A DNA stretch of 9,572 nucleotides, from assembly GCA_003449495.1 (NCBI GenBank), contig DMHJ01000092.1, positions 1 through 9,572 of the forward strand, read 5' to 3'. Origin of the DNA: Clostridiales bacterium UBA8153. GTDB taxonomy: Bacteria > Bacillota > Sulfobacillia > UBA8153. How positions within the stretch are numbered: position 1 is the stretch's first letter; each line of letters begins with the position of its first letter. The notes under the pieces are model-generated. The model was given only the letters and a program-made list of their open reading frames with translations. It had not been told where the DNA came from and ran no database searches. Below, one piece after another: positions 1 through 5,773 of this stretch. The position numbers and the translations under genes are program-made.

Positions 1-438
1 TTGCAAAGACTTTCATGGAATTTACATGGAATATTTGTTCCGTTCTACGCCTGCAGCCGGTTTCCTGCTGTAGCCGCAAAGACTCTCAAGGAATATTTAT
101 TGGGAACCGCCTGATTTTAGCAGTCGAGAGGCCGTATCGCCTGGGATGCGGGATGTATAGAGTCGGGCGGCGGATGACTCTCTCTTGGGTTGACCGGGCT
201 CCGGCGCCCAACGGCGACCGGCTCCTACGGTTATTAGCGCGGGCAGGGCACCGTGCCTATGGGGGGCAGCGCACCCGCGGCGATGGTCCCTTCCAGGCCC
301 GGGCATCGGCCGGGTTACGCGGATATATCTAAGCCGCCGGGGGGGCCTCTGCCACCGGCAGCTACACGTGCCGCGCTGCCCGGAGCGCTTGCGCCTGCAC
401 GCCCGCCGTCGTATCATGGGAAAGACAGCGAAAGGACG
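1..438. other. gene-free left end
   Basis: No reading frame here looks like a protein I recognise. The first 110 bases are AT-richer than the rest of the window and hold the degenerate direct repeat listed separately. From about 120 the sequence becomes GC-rich spacer with short inverted repeats, such as GGCAC-C-GTGCC at 247-257. The frame of the downstream DUF1893 gene stays open back to a GTG at 253, but residues encoded from 253 to 438 are low-complexity Pro/Ala/Gly with mixed third positions, which looks like non-coding DNA read by chance. I could not place a convincing promoter for the plus-strand gene. TATAGA at 156-161 is a possible -10 but has no good -35. Confidence 0.6.
3..100. repeat. 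degenerate 25-bp direct repeat, two copies
   Basis: GCAAAGACTTTCATGGAATT and the following five bases (3-27) recur at 76-100 with 20 of 25 positions identical, the copies starting 73 bp apart. The core GGAATATTT also occurs at 28-36 and 90-98, and positions 28-41 form a small inverted repeat (GGAA...TTCC). A related heptamer GACTCTC appears again at 176-182. The units are too diverged for a normal CRISPR repeat. They could be a dispersed intergenic repeat, a pair of protein-binding sites, or the edge of a larger array to the left of the window. Confidence 0.5.
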
Positions 439-873
439 GTGGCGGCACTGGTCGGACAGGACTTGCAGCGGGCCAGGGAGCTTTTGGGCAGCGGGGGAGC
501 CTCGGTGGTGGCAGTACGCCGGGGGGAGCTTCTAGCTTCAGAGCCGGGCAACCGCCTCGTGCCCCTGCTCCGGCTCGTCCAAAGCGTGGGCCCTGGCCTC
601 ACCGGAGCCGCCGTGGCCGACCGGGTGGTGGGTCGGGCGGCCGCCCTCGTCCTGGTGCACTGGGGCGTGGCCGGCGTTTTTGGGGAGATCATGAGTGAGA
701 GTGCCGGCCGGGTGTTGGCCGGCCGGCATGTCTTGCACCTCTGGGGCACGTTGGTGCCCTTCATCGCCAATCCCGCTGGGGCCCTATGCCCGATGGAGGC
801 CATGGTCCAAGACATCACCGACCCAGGAGCAGCTTTTCTGCTCCTGAAGAGCGCTCTGGCCCGCCACCTCTAG
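439..873 (+). CDS. DUF1893 (TM1506-like) protein
   Basis: The product resembles the DUF1893 family, whose structural representative is Thermotoga maritima TM1506; the fold has been grouped with cytidine-deaminase-like proteins, but no reaction is established to my knowledge. Counting from the GTG at 439 (144 residues), the family features are an N-terminal helix and strand (DLQRARELL at 8-16, then ASVVAVRRGELL at 21-32), the conserved block GAAVADRVVGRAAAL at 56-70, a VPFI segment at 106-109 and CPME at 117-120. There is no HxE plus PCxxC pair, so classical zinc-deaminase activity is not predicted. The start is uncertain. No ATG lies just before the domain, and the only nearby in-frame starts are GTG 439 (AAAGGA ends two bases before it, which is very close) and TTG 463. 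The frame is open back to GTG 253, but that extension looks non-coding. The gene converges on nrdJ. No membrane segment or signal peptide is apparent. Family assignment is fairly sure, function unknown. Confidence 0.8.
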   Translation: MAALVGQDLQRARELLGSGGASVVAVRRGELLASEPGNRLVPLLRLVQSVGPGLTGAAVADRVVGRAAALVLVHWGVAGVFGEIMSESAGRVLAGRHVLHLWGTLVPFIANPAGALCPMEAMVQDITDPGAAFLLLKSALARHL

Positions 874-881
874 CTCGCGGC

Positions 882-915
882 CACCCCGGCTTCACCGGGT
901 GCTACCCGCGGTAGC
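882..915. terminator. possible bidirectional hairpins between convergent genes
   Basis: Just after the DUF1893 stop lie two adjacent inverted repeats. The first, 882-901, pairs CACC(C)CGG with CCGGGTG around CTTCA, with one bulged C. The second, 901-915, is a perfect GCTACC-CGC-GGTAGC. A further short repeat, CGGCC-GTGC-GGCCG, sits at 947-960. None is followed by a run of T on either strand, so these are not textbook intrinsic terminators. Their place between two convergent genes (873 and 1030) is what suggests a termination role. Confidence 0.3.
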
Positions 916-1029
916 TTAGCAGGACCGGCGCCGGCGTGCTCTCCGGCGGCCGTGCGGCCGTTGCCTGCCCTCGGTCCAGGCCCCGGGAACTACGGATACC
1001 GCGTACGCCAGCCTCGCAGCACGGTCACG

Positions 1030-3450
1030 CTAGCATTCGCTGTACCCGCAGGCGAAGCACTTGGCGCATCCTTCTTCGTGGGCGAGAGAGTGGCATCCGC
1101 ATGCCGGGCAGAGCTGGAAGCTCTGACGCGTCCTTCCCCCCACCTCCCGCAATGGCAAGGACCCCGTCCCCTCGTCGTCCCCGGCCTGGGCATTGAGATA
1201 CTCCGCAAGAAACTGCCCGATGGCGTCGGGTACGGAGCGCACGCGGTGGGGGCCAAAGCCCACCGAGCTGCTACCCCCGATACCCCGCAACTGGTCGGCC
1301 ACCTCGTGCGGGTCCACTCCGGCCCGCAGCGACAGCGAGATCAGCCGGGCGATGCCCTCGGTAAAGGCGCTGACGTCGCTGCCCGCCTTACCGATCTGGG
1401 CGAACATCTCCAAGGGATGCCCGTGCAGCGCATTCAGGGTGAGGAACAGCTTCCCCAGGGGGGTCACCAGCTGATCGGTACATCCCGAAAGGCGGGTAGG
1501 GCGGGCAATGGGCCGGATCTTACCCCAGCTGCCGTTGACATCGTGAGGTACCCGGGGCGCCGGCCCCGGGGCGGCCCCCGGTCCGCTGGTGAGTACCTGG
1601 AATTCCCGGCTTCCGTCCCGGTAGACGGTGACCCCCTTGCATCCCAGCCGGTAAGCCAGACGGAAGACTTCCGCCACTTGGGCTTCGGAGGCGCTGTGGG
1701 GGAAATTCACGGTCTTGGACACGGCATTATCCGTGTGCTTCTGGAAAGCCGCCTGCATCCGGATATGCCACTCCGGGGTAATGTCGTGGGCCGTCACGAA
1801 CACCCGGCGTACTTCCTCCGGCAACTCGGTGATGTTGGCCAGGGTGCCGGCTTGGGCGATGCGCGCCATCAGCTCTCGGCTGTAGACGCCAAGCCGCTGG
1901 GCTACCTCCTCAAACAGCGGGTTTACCTCTACCAGTTGCTCTTGATCGAGCACATGACGGGTGAAGGCGATGGAAAACAAGGGCTCAATGCCACTGGAGG
2001 TACCTGCGATGATGCTGATGGTCCCGGTGGGCGCGATGGTCGTGGTGGTGGCGTTGCGCAAAGGCGCCAGGCCCGCCCGGTGGTAGGTGCTGCGGGGAAA
2101 GTTCGGGAACGGCCGGCGCTGGTCCGCCAGTCCGGCGGAAGCGGCCACAGCTTCTGAGCGGATGAACCCCATGACCCGGTCGGCCAACGCCACGGCCTCG
2201 GGAGAGTCATAGGGAATACCCAGCTTGATCAGACAGTCCGCCCATCCCATCACTCCTAGGCCGACCTTGCGGTTGCCCAGCACCATCAGCTCGATCTCTG
2301 CCAGTGGATACTTGTTGGCGTCAATCAGGTTGTCCAAGAAGTGTATAGCTAAGCGCACACACCGGCTTAGGGCGCTCCAATCAAGTTCGTTTCCGGCGAA
2401 CTTGGCCAAATTGATCGAAGCCAGGCAACACGCTTCGTAGGGCAAGAGCGGTTGCTCGCCGCAAGGATTGGTGCTCTCGATTTCGCCCAGTTCCGGCGTG
2501 GGGTTATCCCGGTTGAGACGGTCCAGGAAGACGATGCCGGGCTCGCCGTTCTTCCAGGCGTGGTGCACGATGAGGTCGAACACCTCCCGGGCCGCCAGGG
2601 TGGCCGTGACTTTGCCATCCCTCGGGTTGACCAAAGCATACTCCCCTTGGGAGTCCACCGCCTGCATGAAGCTATCGGTAAGGCCCACGGAGATGTTGAA
2701 ATTGGTGATATCGCTGTTCCGCTCTTTGCAGGCAATGAATTCCAGGATGTCCGGGTGGTCCACCCGCAAGATGCCCATGTTGGCCCCCCGCCGGGTACCA
2801 CCCTGCTTCACCGCCTCGGTGGCGGAATTGAAGACCCGCATGAACGAGACCGGGCCCGACGCCACCCCTCCCGTGGAGCGGACCACGTCGTTTTTTGGCC
2901 GCAGGCGGGAGAAGGCAAACCCCGTACCCCCACCCGACTGGTGAATGAGAGCCGCATGCTTGAGGGAATCGAATATGCTCACCATGGAGTCTTCCACCGG
3001 CAACACGAAACAGGCCGACAGCTGCTGCAGTTCCCGGCCTGCGTTCATTAGGGCGGGGGAATTGGGCAGGCATTCGCCGCCGGCCATCAGCTCGTAAAAC
3101 GCTCCCGCCCGTTCCCCCAGGACGCCGGCTTCCCGCTCCACCAGTTCCCTTACCCGCTGGAAATCACACTTGGTCCTGCCCTGCCGGGCCAACCGGCCGT
3201 AGGCCATATGCAAGGTATCCATGTCCCGGTCCGTCGGCGAGAAGGCCCAATCCCGGCCTGTGCCTGGCACCGGCCAGGGAGTCTCCCCACGTACTTCGGG
3301 ATGATCGAGAATATCCATGAGTGCCACGTTGCGGGCCACCCGCCAAAGCAGCTCCTGGGGAGTCTCGATTACGTTGCCTTCGCCGTCGCGGCTGAGATAA
3401 CGCTTTCTCAGTACCGTTATGGCATTCTCGCTGAACACCGGCTCCCGCAT
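1030..3450 (-). CDS. nrdJ: adenosylcobalamin-dependent ribonucleotide reductase (class II)
   Basis: This enzyme reduces ribonucleotides to deoxyribonucleotides in the cytoplasm, using a thiyl radical generated from adenosylcobalamin, so it needs no oxygen and no small subunit. The 806-residue product covers the full family. The N-terminus (FSENAITVLRKRYLSRD, then ETPQELLWRVA) starts directly with the catalytic module and shows no ATP-cone. The active site has Cys147 (SACFVL) as one half of the redox pair, Asn328/Cys330/Glu332 in NPCGEQPLLPYE with Cys330 as the radical cysteine, and Cys341 (or adjacent Cys342) as the redox partner. A TSCPD-type region occupies roughly 645-750. The tail 781-806 carries CPAC, GCAKC and CGYSEC, the cysteine-rich arm typical of NrdJ that re-reduces the active site; Cys786 is an additional cysteine in it. 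The start is fixed by a perfect AGGAGGT six bases upstream of the ATG. It lies 18 nt after nrdR and is surely co-transcribed. No frameshift is seen. Confidence 0.97.
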   Translation of the reverse strand: MREPVFSENAITVLRKRYLSRDGEGNVIETPQELLWRVARNVALMDILDHPEVRGETPWPVPGTGRDWAFSPTDRDMDTLHMAYGRLARQGRTKCDFQRVRELVEREAGVLGERAGAFYELMAGGECLPNSPALMNAGRELQQLSACFVLPVEDSMVSIFDSLKHAALIHQSGGGTGFAFSRLRPKNDVVRSTGGVASGPVSFMRVFNSATEAVKQGGTRRGANMGILRVDHPDILEFIACKERNSDITNFNISVGLTDSFMQAVDSQGEYALVNPRDGKVTATLAAREVFDLIVHHAWKNGEPGIVFLDRLNRDNPTPELGEIESTNPCGEQPLLPYEACCLASINLAKFAGNELDWSALSRCVRLAIHFLDNLIDANKYPLAEIELMVLGNRKVGLGVMGWADCLIKLGIPYDSPEAVALADRVMGFIRSEAVAASAGLADQRRPFPNFPRSTYHRAGLAPLRNATTTTIAPTGTISIIAGTSSGIEPLFSIAFTRHVLDQEQLVEVNPLFEEVAQRLGVYSRELMARIAQAGTLANITELPEEVRRVFVTAHDITPEWHIRMQAAFQKHTDNAVSKTVNFPHSASEAQVAEVFRLAYRLGCKGVTVYRDGSREFQVLTSGPGAAPGPAPRVPHDVNGSWGKIRPIARPTRLSGCTDQLVTPLGKLFLTLNALHGHPLEMFAQIGKAGSDVSAFTEGIARLISLSLRAGVDPHEVADQLRGIGGSSSVGFGPHRVRSVPDAIGQFLAEYLNAQAGDDEGTGSLPLREVGGRTRQSFQLCPACGCHSLAHEEGCAKCFACGYSEC

Positions 3451-3456
3451 GGACAG

Positions 3457-3463
3457 ACCTCCT
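3457..3463 (-). promoter_or_regulatory. Shine-Dalgarno of nrdJ
   Basis: AGGAGGT on the minus strand, fully complementary to the 16S rRNA 3' end, with a six-base spacer to the ATG at 3450. It lies entirely in the short gap after the nrdR stop codon, so nrdJ can be translated strongly and independently of nrdR from the shared transcript. Confidence 0.85.
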
Positions 3464-3468
3464 GTTAC

Positions 3469-3930
3469 TCAACGATCCTTTCTGGCCAGCAGCGCTTCGA
3501 GCTCTTCGCGGAACCTGCCCACGTCTCTAAACTGCCGGTACACCGAGGCAAAGCGCACATAGGCAACTTCATCAATGGCGCGTAGCTTCTCCATGACCCG
3601 CTCGCCCACTTCTTGGCTGCTGACCTCGCTCCATCCGGCGTGCCTAAGCTCTCTCTCCACGGCGGCGGCCGCTTCCTCCAAGACGCTCAGGGCGATGTAC
3701 CGCTTTTCGCAGGCCTTGAGCATCCCGTTTAGTACCTTGGACTGGTCGAACCCTTCCCGCTTGCCATCCCTTTTCACCACCATCAGTGGGGTGAGCTCCA
3801 TCCTCTCGTAGGTGGTGAAGCGGCGGTCGCAGTGCGGGCACTCCCTTCTTCTCCGGATCACTTCGCCCTCATCGGTAGACCTGGTATCCAGTACCCGGCT
3901 ATCCGGCGAGCCACAGAACGGACATTTCAT
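3469..3930 (-). CDS. nrdR: transcriptional repressor NrdR
   Basis: NrdR represses ribonucleotide reductase genes by binding paired NrdR boxes when its nucleotide-binding domain carries dATP. The 153-residue product has the standard length and layout: a zinc ribbon with Cys3, Cys6, Cys31 and Cys34 (MKCPFC ... ECPHCDRRF), the TTYERMEL linker at 39-46, and an ATP-cone from about 49 to 139 ([12 protein letters not shown] ... [13 protein letters not shown]). The frame is open a further 11 codons upstream, but the family begins at MKCPFC, so the ATG at 3930 is chosen; GCAGG lies a few bases ahead of it. It is first in an operon with nrdJ, and candidate NrdR boxes lie about 150-190 bp upstream, implying autoregulation. 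Cytoplasmic DNA-binding protein; assignment is secure. Confidence 0.97.
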   Translation of the reverse strand: MKCPFCGSPDSRVLDTRSTDEGEVIRRRRECPHCDRRFTTYERMELTPLMVVKRDGKREGFDQSKVLNGMLKACEKRYIALSVLEEAAAAVERELRHAGWSEVSSQEVGERVMEKLRAIDEVAYVRFASVYRQFRDVGRFREELEALLARKDR

Positions 3931-4093
3931 AGCCACCTGCCTACACCGGTCGCGTCCCCGCACCGGGGGTCACTCGACCAGGCCCGGCTTTCACTCCCTC
4001 TCGTCCCAGAGTTAATCCGGCCATAACCGTGCCGGCCCACGGGTTTGCGTGTGGCCATGCGGCGTACACCTGTTCCCCGCAACATCTAGGCTC
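3931..4093 (-). other. probable nrdR-nrdJ leader
   Basis: If the promoter at 4101-4129 is right, the transcript has about 160 untranslated nucleotides before nrdR, which is long for a repressor gene. A small hairpin (CCGGC ... GCCGG, 4017-4021 with 4031-4035) is present. No riboswitch that I can recognise is complete. The minus strand carries GGGGAACAGGTG at 4067-4078, faintly like part of a cobalamin riboswitch, but the rest of that fold is not found. No small open frame with a credible ribosome-binding site was seen. Confidence 0.35.
4077..4092. promoter_or_regulatory. candidate NrdR box, proximal to nrdR
   Basis: The sequence CCGCAACATCTAGGCT matches the core CwAnATnTwG of the NrdR box consensus (acaCwAtATaTwGtgt), although its outer arm is poor. 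It shares the octamer ACATCTAG with the second box exactly 32 bp away. Paired NrdR boxes are known to be separated by a whole number of helical turns, about 31-32 bp. It lies just downstream of the predicted -10, around the likely transcription start. Confidence 0.65.
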
Positions 4094-4100
4094 TTCCTAT

Positions 4101-4129
4101 AGGCTAAACCACTACATCTAGTATGGCAA
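4101..4129 (-). promoter_or_regulatory. predicted promoter of nrdR-nrdJ
   Basis: On the minus strand, TTGCCA (4129-4124, five of six to TTGACA) is followed after exactly 17 bases by TAGCCT (4106-4101, three of six to TATAAT). The -10 is weak, but the spacing is ideal. The upstream NrdR box fills the spacer and the second box covers the start region, which supports this placement. An alternative -10, TATAGG at 4102-4097, would have a 21-base spacer and is less likely. Confidence 0.45.
4109..4124. promoter_or_regulatory. candidate NrdR box, distal to nrdR
   Basis: CCACTACATCTAGTAT matches the NrdR box consensus better than its partner, with the symmetrical core CTACATCTAG. It occupies almost the whole spacer between the predicted -35 and -10 elements, so a bound repressor would block RNA polymerase. 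The 32-bp register with the box at 4077-4092 puts both on the same face of the helix. Confidence 0.7.
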
Positions 4130-4519
4130 GGGTGATTCCGGCCTGTCGTGGCCCTTTTGGGTGCCCTTTTCCTGCCCGGGCGCCTTCTGGCAACCCGCGA
4201 CACCCATTGTCGCTTTGGGGATAGGCCGGGCCGGTGGCGCCGGCACCTGGCGGGAAGGGGCGGGTAACGAGGGGGGTACCGGTGGAAAGCCGGACGGTGG
4301 TCCCGGTTGGACTCGCCCCTGGGGGCCCCGGGAGCGCGGTACCGGGGGCCTGCCCTCACCGCCCGGAAAGTCTGCCGTTCCCCGCGGTCACCGGCGGGCA
4401 GAGTGCCCCGCCGGTGTCGCCGGTAGCATTGGCTTCGGTGGGTCAGGCCCCGTTACCAGTAGCGGAGCCGGTACCGGGTGGCCCTCGTCCCGGCATGCCG
4501 GCCGAGCGCCCGCCACCGG
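4130..4519. other. GC-rich spacer without a credible gene
   Basis: This stretch separates the end of sfsA from the nrdR promoter. It is extremely G+C-rich and dense in CCGG-type words. Two overlapping plus-strand frames are open through it (from GTG 4234 and from 4161), but both encode only Pro/Gly/Ala/Arg-rich low complexity, lack a convincing ribosome-binding site and run antisense into the sfsA 3' end, so I treat them as chance. Near the left edge GCCCTTTT occurs twice (from 4149 and again about 12 bp later). No T-tailed hairpin that would end the sfsA transcript is visible. Confidence 0.5.
4275..4477. repeat. three copies of GGTACCGG in spacer
   Basis: The octamer GGTACCGG occurs at 4275-4282, 4338-4345 and 4470-4477, each followed by further G-rich sequence. 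The steps are 63 and 132 bp, roughly one and two units of about 65 bp, with a decayed CCGCCGGTG-type stretch near the missing position (about 4405). This may be an eroded tandem repeat or only compositional bias. Confidence 0.35.
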
Positions 4520-5212
4520 CTAACCGAGATGCACCGGCAGCCGCTTGCCGATGGCAATAGAGCTGGGCGTGGTCTCACATCTGTAGCACAGCACCTCCAC
4601 TCCTCGCCCCCTCGCCGTCCGTAGGCCCGCGGCGAAGTGAGGATCCATAACCTCATGGGGAGCGAAGGTGACGGCATCCGGGCGCTGCACCACGAACACC
4701 ACCACCCCGCGGATGCCCGGCGCCACGGAGCGAGCCAGCTCGGCCAAGTGCCGGGTGCCCCGGGCGGTCGGCGCATCCGGGAACATTGCCCTCCCATCCT
4801 GTACCAACGTTACCGACTTGGTCTCCACATAGCCGGTCATCTGGTCATAGGCCACCCGGAGGTCCAAGCGGCTTCCCCCGAGACGGACCTCCCGTTCGAC
4901 GACGGCAGTGGGGGGGAACTCCCGCAGCACGCCGCGGCGGATGGCCTCCACCACCAGGTGAGGCGGTAGGCGCGTGTCCACGCACGTCCACCCCCCGCCG
5001 TGATCCACCAGCACCAAGTCGCACCCGGTCCTGCGCCGGGCGCGTCCGGGGTCCCGGCGCAAGAGCACGGCGGTCCCCGGGAGCATGAGCTCGGCCAGGC
5101 GTCCCGAATTGGGCACATGTGCCTCCACCGCCGTGCCCGCCACCTCTACCCGGGCAACAAACCGCTGGGAGCGCTCCACCAGGGTGCCCGGCACCAGCTC
5201 TCCCAGGTTCAC
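4520..5212 (-). CDS. sfsA: SfsA family DNA/RNA-binding nuclease
   Basis: SfsA proteins were named for sugar fermentation stimulation in E. coli and combine an N-terminal OB-like domain with a PD-(D/E)XK-type nuclease fold; the cellular role is still unclear. From the GTG at 5212 the product has 230 residues, close to the usual length. Family landmarks are VPGTLVERSQRFVARVEV near the start, AHVPNSGRL at 31-39, SRLDLRV at 114-120 (family SRFDF-like block with Asp117), YVETKSVTL at 128-136 with Glu130 and Lys132 as likely catalytic residues, and MFPDAPTARGTRHL at 143-156. The frame extends upstream to 5308, but that part would overlap the flavin reductase and is not SfsA-like. GTG 5212 comes one base after the reductase stop (TAG-C-GTG) with GCGGAA upstream. 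Last gene of the cluster; tight spacing implies translational coupling. Confidence 0.93.
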   Translation of the reverse strand: MNLGELVPGTLVERSQRFVARVEVAGTAVEAHVPNSGRLAELMLPGTAVLLRRDPGRARRRTGCDLVLVDHGGGWTCVDTRLPPHLVVEAIRRGVLREFPPTAVVEREVRLGGSRLDLRVAYDQMTGYVETKSVTLVQDGRAMFPDAPTARGTRHLAELARSVAPGIRGVVVFVVQRPDAVTFAPHEVMDPHFAAGLRTARGRGVEVLCYRCETTPSSIAIGKRLPVHLG

Positions 5213-5213
5213 G

Positions 5214-5756
5214 CTAGCGCTTCCGCAGAAGGTGCCCCAACCCGTGATAGGACCCCCGGTGCAGGAGCACCGGGCGGTGCTTGGCCGGATCGGGTAGCCC
5301 CCGCTCATCGGCGATGGATTCGTCCACGTGCACCGCCACCACCTCGCCCATGAAGATGCCGTGGCTGCCTGCGGATACTTGGTGCCGGACCACGCACTCG
5401 AGGTTGAGGGTGCACTCCTGGATCAGCGGGGACTGCACGGCTTTGCCCGTCACGGGAGTGAAGTGGCAGGCGGCGAACTTGTCCACGTCCCGCCCGGACT
5501 TGGTACCGCACAAGTCCACCGCTTCAATTTGGTCTTCGCTGGGCACGTTGATGACGAAATCCCGCACCTCGCAGACCATGGAGTAGGAGTAGCGGGAGGG
5601 CCGGATGCCCACGGTGATCATGGGCGGCTCGGACGCCGAAACTCCCGCCCAGGCCAGGGTGATGATGTTCAGCTTCCCCTCCCGGTTGCAACAGGAAAGC
5701 AGGACCACCGGCAGAGGATACATGAGGGTAGCCGGATCGAAGATGCGTTTAGCCAT
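5214..5756 (-). CDS. flavin reductase family protein (flavoredoxin-like)
   Basis: This 180-residue protein belongs to the FMN-binding split-barrel flavin reductases and resembles flavoredoxins of anaerobes, small cytoplasmic FMN proteins that pass electrons or reduce flavins. Recognisable blocks are PLPVVLLSCCNREGKLNIITLAWAG (15-39), the flavin-site segment SASEPPMITVGIRPSRYSY (40-58), RDFVINVPS (65-73), CGTKSGRDVDKF (83-94), ECTLNLECVV (114-123) and GEVVAVHVDE (137-146). Cys22-Cys23 form an unusual adjacent pair. ATG codons occur at 5762 and 5756, and a GTG at 5775-5777. GGGAGG at 5769-5764 leaves a seven-base spacer to the ATG at 5756 but none to speak of for 5762, so 5756 is chosen. It follows the aldolase-like gene by 17 nt and precedes sfsA by one. 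The physiological partner cannot be told from sequence; the AOR upstream is a possible redox neighbour. Confidence 0.88.
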   Translation of the reverse strand: MAKRIFDPATLMYPLPVVLLSCCNREGKLNIITLAWAGVSASEPPMITVGIRPSRYSYSMVCEVRDFVINVPSEDQIEAVDLCGTKSGRDVDKFAACHFTPVTGKAVQSPLIQECTLNLECVVRHQVSAGSHGIFMGEVVAVHVDESIADERGLPDPAKHRPVLLHRGSYHGLGHLLRKR

Positions 5757-5763
5757 AGCCATA

Positions 5764-5769
5764 CCTCCC
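5764..5769 (-). promoter_or_regulatory. Shine-Dalgarno deciding the flavin reductase start
   Basis: GGGAGG (followed by T) on the minus strand. It sits almost against the ATG at 5762 but seven bases ahead of the ATG at 5756, so it favours the second of the two tandem ATG-GCT codons pairs as the true start. Confidence 0.7.
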
Positions 5770-5773
5770 GAGT

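Noticed and set aside
3..100. Possible CRISPR array edge
   Set aside because: The 73-bp period would fit, but the two units differ at five of 25 positions, there are only two, and no cas gene is in view.
952..2157. A 401-codon plus-strand open frame opposite nrdJ
   Set aside because: It lies entirely antisense to nrdJ, whose protein matches its family along its full length. The plus-strand translation is low-complexity and resembles nothing. Long antisense frames are expected in GC-rich DNA.
3931..4093. Cobalamin riboswitch ahead of nrdR-nrdJ
   Set aside because: GGGGAACAGGTG (4067-4078, minus strand) and an AAAGCCGG-like stretch faintly recall parts of it, but the conserved core and a clear B12 box are missing. 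Known B12 riboswitches also control B12-independent reductases rather than nrdJ.
4012..4359. Minus-strand 115-codon frame across the nrdR promoter region
   Set aside because: Arg/Pro-rich with no recognisable motif. It covers the NrdR boxes and promoter, which better explain the sequence.
4234..4560. Proline/valine-rich plus-strand frame of 108 codons
   Set aside because: It starts at GTG without a good ribosome-binding site, has no family resemblance, runs antisense into sfsA, and a second overlapping frame is equally open, so openness is compositional.
5213..5308. A longer SfsA starting at 5308
   Set aside because: The extra residues overlap the flavin reductase 3' end and do not resemble SfsA. 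GTG 5212 gives the normal family length.
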